A DNA stretch of 34,687 bases from an uncultured Actinomycetes bacterium (GCA_903852755.1 CAINRS010000165.1:1-34687), one strand, 5' to 3'; counted from the stretch's first letter, positions 8,368 to 19,067 are shown. Notes: generated by a model from the letters alone, not told the origin. Translations and numbers: made by a program.

Positions 8368-9425
8368 TCAACTTCCGCTTCCACCTGATCAGCCTGGTCG
8401 CCGTGTTCCTCGCGCTCGGGATCGGGGTCGCCGCAGGGGCGTCGTTCGTGGACCGGGCGACGGTCGAGTCGCTCCAGGGTCGGGTCGAGGACCTCGACAC
8501 GGCGTACCGGGAGCGCGGTGTCGAACTGGACCTCACCCGGGAGGCGCTCGGCACGACGGACCGCCAGCTGGGCGCGCTCGCGGGGGAGGGTTCGCTCGCG
8601 CTCGAGGACGGAGTCGACGGCCAGACGGTGGTCCTGCTGGTCAGCGACGGGGTCCCTGCCGAGCTGCTCTCGGACCTCCGGGTGAGCTTCGCCGCTGCCG
8701 GGGCGCCCGACCTGACCGTCCTGAGGCTGCTCGCTGCCTTCGAGTTCGACGATCCGGCCACGACCGAGCGTGTCGCGACCGCGCTCGGACTCGCCCCGGA
8801 TCGGCGCACTCCGGAACGGGTGCGGGAGGCGGCGGTCGCCACGCTGGCGGCATCCCTCGCCGAGCTGTCGGGACCGGCGCCCGGTCTGGCGCAGCCCGAT
8901 TCGCCGGTCCCCGTCCCGGTGGCCGGCCTCCCCGGCCCGGTACCGGCCGACGACGCCGCTGCGATCGCCGCGATCGACGAGCTCGACCAGTTGGGCCTGC
9001 TCTCGGTGGAGTCCCCGGTCGGACCGGTCGCAGTGGCGCTCGGTGGTGCACCGGGTGTCAGGTACCTCGAGGTGCTCACCCCCTCCGACGACCTGGCGGC
9101 GACCACCGTGATGGTCCCGCTCGCCGAGTCGCTCGCGAGCGCCGCACCGGCCACGCTCACGGTGGGCCTCGCCGCTCCCGCCCGCCCCGAGGGCGGCATC
9201 GTGACCACCACGACCGCACCGGGAGAGGTCGTCGAGGATCCGCTCGCAGGACTGCGTGCCCGGCCGTCGGCGACCCGACTGTCGACCGTCGACGACCTCG
9301 AGGAGCCAGCCGGGCGCATCGCCGCGGTCTACGCAGTCGGTCAGCAGCGCCGGACGGGCGCAGTCGGGGCGTACGGCACCGGACCGGGGGTCGTCGGGCC
9401 GTTCCCGACCACCCCGCCGGGGTGA
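8364..9425 (+). CDS. mctB: SteB/MctB-family membrane-anchored protein
   Basis: A 353-residue protein of the family that includes mycobacterial MctB (reported role in copper handling) and corynebacterial SteB (partner of SteA at the division site). The start MINFRFHLISLVAVFLALGI places a single membrane anchor at about 6-26, followed by a coiled-coil-like segment to about 70 and then an extracytoplasmic alpha/beta domain. A Thr/Pro-rich stretch lies near residue 275. The GTG at 8364 overlaps the steA stop by 4 bases. Given the neighbours, the SteB role (division, envelope) seems more likely here than copper export. No metal-binding Cys or Met cluster is visible. Confidence 0.88.
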   Translation: MINFRFHLISLVAVFLALGIGVAAGASFVDRATVESLQGRVEDLDTAYRERGVELDLTREALGTTDRQLGALAGEGSLALEDGVDGQTVVLLVSDGVPAELLSDLRVSFAAAGAPDLTVLRLLAAFEFDDPATTERVATALGLAPDRRTPERVREAAVATLAASLAELSGPAPGLAQPDSPVPVPVAGLPGPVPADDAAAIAAIDELDQLGLLSVESPVGPVAVALGGAPGVRYLEVLTPSDDLAATTVMVPLAESLASAAPATLTVGLAAPARPEGGIVTTTTAPGEVVEDPLAGLRARPSATRLSTVDDLEEPAGRIAAVYAVGQQRRTGAVGAYGTGPGVVGPFPTTPPG

Positions 9426-10939
9426 GCAGCATCGGCGAGGCCGGCGAGGTCTCGCTCGACGTCGTCGGAGATCCGCTCGGCGGTGCGGGCGACCGCAACC
9501 GGGCGGCGGCGCGGATGGGGGTGGTCACGCTGCTCAGCCGGGGCAGCGGTGCGGTCCGGATGGTGGTGGTCGCTGCGGTGCTCGGGACCACGTACCTCGG
9601 CAACACCTACCAGACCGCCAACTCGATCCCGAACCTGGTCTTCGAGCTGATCGCCGCCGGTGCGCTGGGGGCGGTCCTCGTCCCGGTGCTGGTGGCAGCG
9701 TCCGACAGCGATCGGGGTGACGAGGCGGCCTCGGCGGTCCTCGGGGTCACGACGGCCCTCCTGGTCGCCCTCTCGCTGGTCGGGATGCTCGTGGCCCCGG
9801 TGGTCGCCCACCTCCTCTTCGCTGCGGTTCCCGATCCGTCGATCCGCTCCGACGCGGTGGCGCTCGGGACGCTCCTGCTGTGGTGCTTCCTGCCGCAGAT
9901 CGCGTTCTACGGGCTCAACATGGTCGCCACCGCGACGCTGCACACCCGGGGCAGGTTCTCCCTCCCCGCCTTCGCCCCGTTCGTCAACAACGTGGTGGTG
10001 GTGGCCACCTACGCGGTGTTCTCGTGGATGCGGGGAGGGGCCGAGCCGACTCTGGACCTCTCGGCGCCGGAGGTGCTGCTCCTCGGACTCGGCACCACCC
10101 TCGGCGTGGTGGCCTTCTGCGTGCTGCCGTACGTCGGGGCCCGCCGCGCCGGGGTCAACCTGCACCTCCGCTGGCAGCCCCGGCACCCGGCGGTGCGTCG
10201 TGTCGTCCGGCAGGGCGGCTGGGCGGGCGGCTACCTCGCGTCCGGTCAGGTCGTCCTGGTCGCCATGCTGGTGCTCGCGAACAGCGTCGAGGGGGGCGTG
10301 GTCGTGCAGCAGCTCGCCTACGTCCTGTTCCTGCTGCCGGTGTCACTGCTCGCCGTGCCCGTCGTCACCACCGCCTTCCCCCGGCTCGCTCGTGATGCGG
10401 AACGCGGAGCGTGGGGGGAGTACCGCCGCGAGGTCATGCGGGCGGGACGGCTGGTGTTCGCGGTCTCGACGACCGCCGCTGTGGTCCTGGTGGTGGCTCG
10501 CACTCCTCTGGCGCACCTCGTCACCTTCGGCAACGCCTCAGTGGCGACCGGGGAGGTCGCCCTCGCCGTGGCCGGGTTCGCCCTCGGGCTCCCGGGGTTC
10601 GCGCTGGCGCTGCACCTCACCCGGGCGAGCTACGCGCGCCACGACACGAGGTCGCCGACCGTGGTCGCCGCCGGCTGTGCGCTGCTCGCCGTTGTCGGGA
10701 TGGGCGCTGCGGCGTCGTGGGCCGCACCGAGCGACCGCATCGCGGCCATGGGTGTGGCCCACGGCGCAGCCTGGACCGTCGGTGCGGCGCTCCTCGCACT
10801 GCTGCTCCACCAGGACCTGTTCCGACGTGGGGTCCTCCCGCCGCAGATGCCGAACGGCGAGTCCGACGTGATCGCCGATCGCGACGGCTGCGCCCAGAGG
10901 TCGCACGACGTGGCGAACCGGGACGGGGCGGAGCGGTGA
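9422..10939 (+). CDS. murJ: MurJ/MviN-family lipid II flippase
   Basis: A 505-residue polytopic membrane protein of the MOP superfamily, expected to flip lipid-linked peptidoglycan precursor (lipid II) to the outer leaflet. The N-terminal part after a 30-residue cytoplasmic leader has the family pattern MGVVTLLSRGSGAVR, then NTYQTANSIPN and GALGAVLVPVL. About 14 hydrophobic segments can be counted. It lacks the long C-terminal pseudokinase extension seen in mycobacterial MviN. It overlaps mctB and the glycosyltransferase by 4 bases at each end. If another murJ exists in the genome, this copy may serve a different lipid-linked substrate, as its neighbours hint. Confidence 0.93.
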   Translation: MSSIGEAGEVSLDVVGDPLGGAGDRNRAAARMGVVTLLSRGSGAVRMVVVAAVLGTTYLGNTYQTANSIPNLVFELIAAGALGAVLVPVLVAASDSDRGDEAASAVLGVTTALLVALSLVGMLVAPVVAHLLFAAVPDPSIRSDAVALGTLLLWCFLPQIAFYGLNMVATATLHTRGRFSLPAFAPFVNNVVVVATYAVFSWMRGGAEPTLDLSAPEVLLLGLGTTLGVVAFCVLPYVGARRAGVNLHLRWQPRHPAVRRVVRQGGWAGGYLASGQVVLVAMLVLANSVEGGVVVQQLAYVLFLLPVSLLAVPVVTTAFPRLARDAERGAWGEYRREVMRAGRLVFAVSTTAAVVLVVARTPLAHLVTFGNASVATGEVALAVAGFALGLPGFALALHLTRASYARHDTRSPTVVAAGCALLAVVGMGAAASWAAPSDRIAAMGVAHGAAWTVGAALLALLLHQDLFRRGVLPPQMPNGESDVIADRDGCAQRSHDVANRDGAER

Positions 10940-12036
10940 GCGACCGCAGCCTCGTCGTCGCCCAGGTGATTCCCGCAGCGGTCGGGGGGATCCGGACCCA
11001 CGTCCGCAGCCTCGTGCCGCGTCTCGAGTCCGCTGGGATCCGTGCGCCGGTGTTCACACCCGACGTCGACGCCGTCGACTCCCCGTCGGGGACCACCCGG
11101 GTGCCGATTCCCTCGCGTGTCCGGTCCCGCGGGTGGTCGGACGCGACCGGGACGCTCCGCACGGGCCTCGGCGCGGTGGCCGGCCGCATCGGGGCGGTGG
11201 ACGTGGTGCACGCCCACGGGCTGCGGGCGGCGTTCGTCGCCGACCGGGCACGTGGTCGACGCCCCCTAGTCGTCACCGTGCACAACGTGGTGCTGCCCGA
11301 CGAGCGAGGTCGTCGACGACGCCTCGCCGAGGGAGTGGCGGCGCGGATCCTGGCTCGCGCCGACCGCCTGGTCGCCCCGTCGGCGGCTGTCCTCGAGGAC
11401 CTCCCCGTGGCCCTGCGATCCAGGGCCGAGGTGGTCGTGCCGGTGATCGAGGTCCCGAAACCCGGCCGGGCACCCGACGAGGTGCGCTCGGCCTTCTCGG
11501 TTCCCCCCGGGTGTCCACTGATCGTGTGCGTGGCCCGACTCCACCGCCAGAAGCGCCTCGATGTGCTGGCCGCGGCCTGGGAGCAGGTGCGTGCCGAGGC
11601 CCCCGGGACCCGACTGGTCCTGGTGGGTGAGGGTCCCGAGCGTCCGAACGTCGAGGCGGCGTTCGGCGCGTGGCCCGAGGTCACCCTGGCCGGTGCACTC
11701 GATCCGGCGACCGACGTGCTCGCTGCCGCCGACCTGGTGGTGGTGACCTCGTCGTGGGAGGCGGTTCCGTTGGTCCTCCTCGAGTCGGTGGTGCTCGGGA
11801 CCCCGGTGGTCAGCACCGACGTGGGGATCGCGACCGAGGTACTGGCTGATCCGGCGATCGGGACGGTGGTCCCCAGCGGTGACCCCGACGCCGTCGCCGT
11901 GGCGATCCTCGACCGGCTCCGCGTCGGGGTCCGGGCTCCCTCCGCAGGGTCCCCTCCGGGAACGGAGTGGCCGGCTGCAGTGCAGCCCGAGCTCCTGGTG
12001 GACCGGTTGATCGACGTGTACCGGAACGTCCGTTGA
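10936..12036 (+). CDS. GT4-family glycosyltransferase
   Basis: A 366-residue retaining glycosyltransferase with two Rossmann domains (GT-B fold). The N-terminal domain has the acceptor loop AAVGGIRTHVRSLVPRL and VVHAHGL. The C-terminal domain has the donor-binding ARLHRQKRLDVL, VLVGEGPERP and the EX7E motif at Glu275 and Glu283. Donor sugar and acceptor cannot be told. No membrane segment is seen, so it should act on the cytoplasmic face. The start GTG at 10936 overlaps the murJ stop. Together with murJ and the PNPT homologue downstream it suggests assembly of a lipid-linked glycan. Confidence 0.9.
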   Translation: MSDRSLVVAQVIPAAVGGIRTHVRSLVPRLESAGIRAPVFTPDVDAVDSPSGTTRVPIPSRVRSRGWSDATGTLRTGLGAVAGRIGAVDVVHAHGLRAAFVADRARGRRPLVVTVHNVVLPDERGRRRRLAEGVAARILARADRLVAPSAAVLEDLPVALRSRAEVVVPVIEVPKPGRAPDEVRSAFSVPPGCPLIVCVARLHRQKRLDVLAAAWEQVRAEAPGTRLVLVGEGPERPNVEAAFGAWPEVTLAGALDPATDVLAAADLVVVTSSWEAVPLVLLESVVLGTPVVSTDVGIATEVLADPAIGTVVPSGDPDAVAVAILDRLRVGVRAPSAGSPPGTEWPAAVQPELLVDRLIDVYRNVR

Positions 12037-14318
12037 GCACTCCGGCCCGGCTCCGGCCCACACGGGCGGCCGTGCCCGTGGCAGTGATCGTCGCGGCGTT
12101 GTGGGTCGGAGCCCTCGGCCCGGGTGCGGTCGACGTCGCCGCCTCGGCCCGCGGCGACGCCGGCGACGGTCGGGGGACCGGAGCTCCGGTCATGGTGGTC
12201 AGCGTCCCTGACCTGACGTGGTCGATGGTGGACGCTGCGACGACGCCGGAGATCTGGTCGATCGTGACTCGCTCGTCGGTCGCACTGCTGAGCACCCGCA
12301 CGGCCGACGAGGTCGACACCCCGGCAGCCGCCTACCTGACCCTGGGGTCGGGCCGCCGGGCCGGGGTGGCCGCCGGTCCGGCGGCCGGCCTCGCCACCCA
12401 GTCGGGCGAGGCCGTGGTCGTCCCCGGGTTCGGGCTGCAGGTCGAGCGCAACGAGGTGCTCGACTACGGGGCGGTGCCGGGATCGCTCGGCGGTGCGCTC
12501 GCCGGAGCCGGCGTGCGGGTCGCCGTGGTCGGCGACGCCGCACTCGGCCGCGACGACCCGACGGGGCGGGCCGTCGCGCTCGGCACCGCCGACCCGGCGG
12601 GTCGGACTCCGACGGGTCGTGTCGACGGACTCCTGGCCGCCGACCCATCGGCCCCGGGAGGTGCCTGGATGGATCGGACGGCGGTCGTCGAGACGGTCGG
12701 CTCGGAACTCGGTCCCGACGCCGTCGTGCTGGTGGAGGCCTCCGACCTGCAGCGTGCCCTGCGGAGCGGCGATCCGGCGACCCGCGCCGTCGGCCTGTCG
12801 CGCACCGATGCGCTCGTGGGTGCGCTCCTCGACCTGGTCGACGACCCGGCCGCAACCGTGATCCTGGTCGCGCCGACCTCACCCGGGGAGGTCCGGACCC
12901 CTGGCGTGTTCGCCTGGCGTGGGCCGGGTGTCGATCCGGGTCTCGCCTCGTCCGGATCGACCAGGCGGGAGGGCTACGTGTCGCTCACCGACCTGGCGTC
13001 CACCGTCCTGGGGGTCGTCGGTGTGGCGGTCCCGGAGCAGATGGGCGACACCCCCGTCCGACCCCACGTCGGGCCGACGGCCGACCCGGGCTCGAGGGTG
13101 TCCGAACTCGCCGGGGCGGAGCGCCGGTCGGTGGCCCGCGACGGCACCGTGGGCCCGTTGGCGGTCGCCGTCGTGCTGCTCGCGGTGCTCTGCGGCCTCC
13201 TCGGTGTCGCTGCGGTGTGGCGCCGTCGACCGCTCCGGCCGTGGGCGACCTGGCTCTGTCTGGCTGCGACGGCGGTCCCGGCGGTGTCGTTCACGACCGG
13301 GATCTGGCCGGGGGTGGAGGTCGGCCCCGTGGCTGTCGTCGCGTGGACGGCGCTCCTCGCAGCGTTCGTCGGCGCCGCCGCGCTCGTCGTGGGAGGCGGA
13401 GCGGTGCGCTGGGCGGTGCTGGTCCCGGCCGCGGTGTCGGTCGTCCTCCTCGTCGGGGACGTCGTGGGCGGCGGGCGGCTCCAGATCGACACGCCCCTGG
13501 GGTACTCCGCCACGGTGGCCGGACGGTTCTCCGGGCTCGGCAACCAGGCCTCGGCGTACCTGCTGGGCGCAGCGCTGGTCCTGGTGGCGTCGGGCTGGCA
13601 GTGGCTCGGTTCGCTCGGGTGGTCACGGCCCCGCCGACTGTCCGTGGCGGTTCCATCGGCGGCTCTGGTGGTCGCCGTGGTGGGTGCACCCTGGTGGGGT
13701 GCGGACGTGGGCGGCGCGCTGTGCGCACTGCCCGCGCTCGTGGTGTGCATCGCCCTGTCGTGGCGGGACGGCCGATCCGGGGGTCGGGTCGCGCTCGTCG
13801 TCCTCCCGGCGCTCGCCGTGGCAGCGCTCGGGTTGTTCGTCCTCGGTCTCTGGGACCGGGGGCGGCCCGCCTCCGAGCGGACGCACCTGGGCCGGTTCGT
13901 CGAGGACCTGCTCTCCGGCGGGGCCGGGGAGGTGCTCGCCCGCAAGCTCTCGTCGGCCTGGGAGGTGACGACCTCGACGCCGTGGTCGCTGGTCGTCCCG
14001 GTGCTCCTGATCGCGCTGGCGTCGTTGGCGTGGCTCCCCCGCTCGAGGCGATGGGGGGTCGTCGTCCGCCGGCCGGAGCTGTCGGCGTTCGGTGGCGCTG
14101 CTGCGGTCGGAGGAGTCCTCGGGTGGGTGCTCAACGACTCGGGTGTGGCGGTCCCCGCGGCGGTGCTCGCCATCGCAGTGCCCTACGTGGCGTGCGTCGC
14201 CGGCGTCGGAGGTCGTCCCGCGGCAGGGGAGCCCGGTGCAGTGGATCCGGTGCCGCAGACCGTCGGCCGGTCCGGTGTCGCAGCGGCGGACGGCGTCTCG
14301 TCGGGGAGTGCTCCGTGA
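12033..14318 (+). CDS. Membrane protein with alkaline-phosphatase-like extracytoplasmic domain
   Basis: A 761-residue protein of uncharacterised function. A TTG start at 12033 overlaps the upstream stop (TTGA) like the other junctions here; a GTG at 12072 is the alternative. A hydrophobic segment at about 13-30 is followed by an extracytoplasmic domain of about 340 residues with alkaline-phosphatase-superfamily features: VVSVPDL near the start, a possible nucleophile region DTPAAAYLTLGSG (Thr96), VVLVEASDLQRAL, and GSTRREGYVSLTDLASTVLG around 308-327. The metal ligands look degenerate compared with classical enzymes. The C-terminal half has about 10 hydrophobic segments and a conserved-looking loop GRFSGLGNQ at 497-505. 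From memory, similar two-part proteins with a G-R-F/Y-x-G-x-G-N-E loop occur in clostridia. A role in modifying or polymerising an envelope glycan is inference. Confidence 0.8.
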   Translation: MSTPARLRPTRAAVPVAVIVAALWVGALGPGAVDVAASARGDAGDGRGTGAPVMVVSVPDLTWSMVDAATTPEIWSIVTRSSVALLSTRTADEVDTPAAAYLTLGSGRRAGVAAGPAAGLATQSGEAVVVPGFGLQVERNEVLDYGAVPGSLGGALAGAGVRVAVVGDAALGRDDPTGRAVALGTADPAGRTPTGRVDGLLAADPSAPGGAWMDRTAVVETVGSELGPDAVVLVEASDLQRALRSGDPATRAVGLSRTDALVGALLDLVDDPAATVILVAPTSPGEVRTPGVFAWRGPGVDPGLASSGSTRREGYVSLTDLASTVLGVVGVAVPEQMGDTPVRPHVGPTADPGSRVSELAGAERRSVARDGTVGPLAVAVVLLAVLCGLLGVAAVWRRRPLRPWATWLCLAATAVPAVSFTTGIWPGVEVGPVAVVAWTALLAAFVGAAALVVGGGAVRWAVLVPAAVSVVLLVGDVVGGGRLQIDTPLGYSATVAGRFSGLGNQASAYLLGAALVLVASGWQWLGSLGWSRPRRLSVAVPSAALVVAVVGAPWWGADVGGALCALPALVVCIALSWRDGRSGGRVALVVLPALAVAALGLFVLGLWDRGRPASERTHLGRFVEDLLSGGAGEVLARKLSSAWEVTTSTPWSLVVPVLLIALASLAWLPRSRRWGVVVRRPELSAFGGAAAVGGVLGWVLNDSGVAVPAAVLAIAVPYVACVAGVGGRPAAGEPGAVDPVPQTVGRSGVAAADGVSSGSAP

Positions 14319-15172
14319 TCGCCCCGGCCCTCGGGGTCGTCGTGGGGCTCGTGCTCGGAGGGTTGTTGTGGGTGCTCGTCGAACCCTCGATCGACGTCCC
14401 TGCGCTCCGGCGTGCGAACCACCGCGGGGTCGAACTCACCACCGCCGCCGGTGTCGTCGTGCCGCTCACGCTGGTGCTCGTGGCGGCCCTGCTCAGGTTC
14501 CTGCAGCAGGCGGCGGCGTGGCAGCCGACGTGGGACCAGCTGGTGGGACCATCGGTGACCGCAGCGCTCGGATTCGGCCTGTTCGGACTGGTCGACGACG
14601 TCGCCGGGGTCGGCGAGTCCGGCGGCTTCCGGCACCACGTGCGGACGCTGCTCAACGGTCGGATCACCACGGGCATGCTGAAGCTGGTGGGCGGCGCAGC
14701 GGTCGCCCTGCTCACCTCCGCCGCCCTGTCCCTCAGCGACGGGGGCCTGGTCGGGATGCTGCGGGATGCTGCGGTCGTGGCCCTCGCCGCCAACGGCGTC
14801 AACCTCTTCGACCGCCGGGCCGGACGGTCGCTGAAGGTGGTGCTGGTGGGCTTCGTCGCCATGGTCCTCTGGTCGCGTTCGCCGTCCCTGACGGGTCCGG
14901 CGGTGGGGGTCGGTGCCGGCCTGGCCCTCCTGCCATCCGAACTCCGGGAGCGCTCGATGCTCGGTGACACCGGGGCGAACGCGCTCGGTGCCCTGCTCGG
15001 ACTGTCGGCGCTCGCCGCGTTCCCGGGTCCCGGGAGCCGGTGGGTACTGCTCGTCGGGCTCCTCGCGCTCAACCTCGGGAGCGAGTTCGTGTCCTACTCC
15101 AGGGTGATCGAGGCGGTTCCACCGCTGCGGTTCCTGGACCGTCTGGGTCGTTCCGCCGATGACGCCGGGTGA
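14315..15172 (+). CDS. Divergent MraY/WecA-like prenyl-phosphate glycosyl-phosphate transferase
   Basis: A 285-residue polytopic membrane protein of the PNPT superfamily, whose members transfer a sugar-1-phosphate from a UDP-sugar to polyprenyl phosphate. Visible family signatures are RANHRGVELTTAAG at 33-46, the Mg-binding Asp pair in GLVDD (94-95), Lys123, the NGVNLFD motif at 160-166 followed by RRAGR rather than the usual DGLA, and LGDTGANALG at 216-225. The C-terminal NLGSEFVSYSRVIE block lacks the His-rich loop of true MraY. It is shorter than MraY (about 360). The substrate is therefore unlikely to be UDP-MurNAc-pentapeptide; an unknown UDP-sugar is inferred. It ends the seven-gene chain. 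Confidence 0.88.
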   Translation: MIAPALGVVVGLVLGGLLWVLVEPSIDVPALRRANHRGVELTTAAGVVVPLTLVLVAALLRFLQQAAAWQPTWDQLVGPSVTAALGFGLFGLVDDVAGVGESGGFRHHVRTLLNGRITTGMLKLVGGAAVALLTSAALSLSDGGLVGMLRDAAVVALAANGVNLFDRRAGRSLKVVLVGFVAMVLWSRSPSLTGPAVGVGAGLALLPSELRERSMLGDTGANALGALLGLSALAAFPGPGSRWVLLVGLLALNLGSEFVSYSRVIEAVPPLRFLDRLGRSADDAG

Positions 15173-15176
15173 CCCG

Positions 15177-15207
15177 CGCCGGTCGGGCCGGGGTTCACGG
15201 ACCGGCG
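15177..15207 (+). terminator. Inverted repeat after the PNPT gene
   Basis: CGCCGGTC at 15177-15184 pairs perfectly with GACCGGCG at 15200-15207 around a 15-base loop, 4 bases after the PNPT stop. It may end the recN-to-PNPT transcript. It lies just upstream of the pyrG -10 candidate, so an operator role is also possible. Confidence 0.4.
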
Positions 15208-15219
15208 GAGGAGGCGCGC

Positions 15220-15225
15220 TAGGGT
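15220..15225 (+). promoter_or_regulatory. Predicted -10 element of pyrG
   Basis: TAGGGT at 15220 would start a short leader of about 18 bases that contains the Shine-Dalgarno GGGGAG (15240-15245), 5 bases before the GTG at 15251. So pyrG, unlike most heads of units here, appears to have a leader. Confidence 0.55.
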
Positions 15226-15250
15226 CGACGGAGCCGATTGGGGAGCGTGA

Positions 15251-17492
<2,242 letters not shown>

Positions 17493-17496
<4 letters not shown>

Positions 17497-18476
17497 CCGA
17501 CACGCCGGGAGCCGTGCCGCGCAACGGCGACGACCTGCCGGTCGAGGTGGAGTCGTTCCTCACCCACCTCGCCGTCGAGCGTGGTCGGGCCCCCCTGACC
17601 CTCTCGGCGTACCGGCGGGACCTGCTGCGCTGGGTCCGGCACCTCGACGGGCGGGGCACCACGACGACGGCGGCGACCGAGGCCGACGTGCTCTCGTTCG
17701 CCTCGGCGCTGACCGACGAGGGCCTGGCCCCCAGCAGCAGGACCCGTATCCTCTCGACCGTCCGGGGCCTCCACCGCCACCTGCTGGTCGAGGGACGGGT
17801 GGACACCGATCCGACTGCCCACGTCGAGTCCCCGCGCCGGCCCGCCGCCCTGCCCCGCGCGCTCGCCGTCGAGGACGTGCTCACCCTGCTGGACTCGGTC
17901 GCCGTCCCCGGGTCCGACGGGCCGGACGGCGAGCCCGTCCGGCTCCGCGACTCGGCGCTGCTCGAGCTCCTCTACGGAACGGGGGTCCGGGTGTCCGAGG
18001 CGTGCGGCGCCGACCTGACCGACCTCGACGTCGACGCCGGGGTGGTCCGCGTCCTCGGCAAGCGCCGACGGGAGCGCATCGTCCCGGTGATCCCCGAGGT
18101 GTGGTCGTCGCTCGCCGCCTACCTCGACGAGGGCCGGCCGGCGCTCCTGCGCCACGCGGGGAGCGCACGGGCGCCGACGGCCGCGGTGTTCCTCGGGCGG
18201 CGGGGCGGGCGACTGGGCCGGCAGGCGGCGTGGGAGGTCATCCGTCGGCGCGGCCGCGCTGCCGGTCTGGACCCCGAGGTCCTCAGTCCGCACGTGCTCC
18301 GTCACTCCTGTGCGACACACCTGCTCGACGGGGGCGCCGATCTCCGGCTCGTCCAGGAGCTCCTCGGTCACGCATCGATCAGCACCACGCAGCTCTACAC
18401 CCGGGTGGCGACCGAACGGCTGGTCGTCGCGTACCGGGCTGCGCACCCGCGTGCTGCAGCGGAGCTCCGTCGGTGA
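17493..18476 (+). CDS. xerD: Tyrosine recombinase XerD
   Basis: Site-specific recombinase that with XerC resolves chromosome dimers at dif. The 327-residue protein has the N-terminal SAM-like core-binding domain (about 18-105) and the catalytic domain with all expected residues: Arg166 (GVRVSE), Lys190 (GKRRRERIVP), His267 and Arg270 (HVLRH), His293 (LGHASI) and the nucleophile Tyr302 (QLYTRV). Position after pyrG-nudix identifies it as the chromosomal XerD rather than a mobile-element integrase. No attachment site or cargo is nearby. In many actinobacteria a ParA-like gene lies between xerD and scpA; here it is absent. Confidence 0.93.
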
Positions 18477-18498
18477 ACGACGGTGGCGTCGTGGCGTC

Positions 18499-19038
18499 GT
18501 GAGGCTGCAGCCGTGGCACCGGGTGCGTCGCTTCGTCGCCGCCCTGCGTCCCTCGGGTCCGGCCGACGTCGACCTGGACTGGGCGCGCAGCCTCCTCAGC
18601 GCGTCCGAGTACGACCTGCTCACCGCGCTCCCGCCCGTCGACCAGGCCCACGTCGTGCGGGTCGCACGCTCCGTCGAACGCACGCTGCGCGCCTCGACCG
18701 GACCGACGCCGGACCGGTCGTGGTTGCTGCCTGCTGCGCTCCTGCACGACGTCGGCAAGCTCGACGCCCCGCTGGCACCGGTCGGCCGCGCGGTGGTGAC
18801 CGTCGTGGTGTGGGCCGGCGGTCGCTCCTGGGCGGCGAACCGACAGGACGCCTCGGGGTGGTTGGGCGCCGCGGCCCGCTACGCGACCTACCCGGAGCGG
18901 GGGGCGCACCTCCTCACCTCGGTCGGCAGCGACGCCCGGGTCGCGGCGTGGGCGCGGGAACACCACCTGCCTCCGGAGCGGTGGACGGTCCCGGCCGCTG
19001 ACGGGGCGCTGCTCGCCGGGGCCGACGACGAGGCGTGA
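18499..19038 (+). CDS. Small HD-domain phosphohydrolase-like protein
   Basis: A 179-residue protein with HD-superfamily features: His51 (QAHVVRVARSVE), the His83-Asp84 pair in LLHDVGK, and further His at 137 and 155-156 (REHHLP). HD proteins hydrolyse phosphates from nucleotides or cyclic dinucleotides using bound metals; the substrate here is unknown. A short hydrophobic stretch, RAVVTVVVWAG, is too short to be a clear membrane segment. The GTG at 18499 is chosen because it lies after the xerD stop with a 22-base gap; the ribosome binding site is weak. It is convergent with trpS. Confidence 0.78.
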   Translation: MRLQPWHRVRRFVAALRPSGPADVDLDWARSLLSASEYDLLTALPPVDQAHVVRVARSVERTLRASTGPTPDRSWLLPAALLHDVGKLDAPLAPVGRAVVTVVVWAGGRSWAANRQDASGWLGAAARYATYPERGAHLLTSVGSDARVAAWAREHHLPPERWTVPAADGALLAGADDEA

Positions 19039-19067
19039 GTCCCGCAGTGGGAGGCGGAATCGACTCA
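19036..19067. terminator. Inverted repeat spanning both convergent stop codons
   Basis: TGAGTC at 19036-19041 is the reverse complement of GACTCA at 19062-19067. The first contains the stop of the HD gene and the second the stop of trpS on the other strand. Inside lies a smaller TCCC-GCAGT-GGGA hairpin. It may act as a weak bidirectional terminator. Confidence 0.4.

Noticed and set aside
12072-14318. GTG at 12072 as start of the phosphatase-like membrane protein
   Set aside because: It remains possible, but the TTG at 12033 keeps the 4-base overlap found at every other junction of the chain and leaves a few basic residues before the membrane segment.
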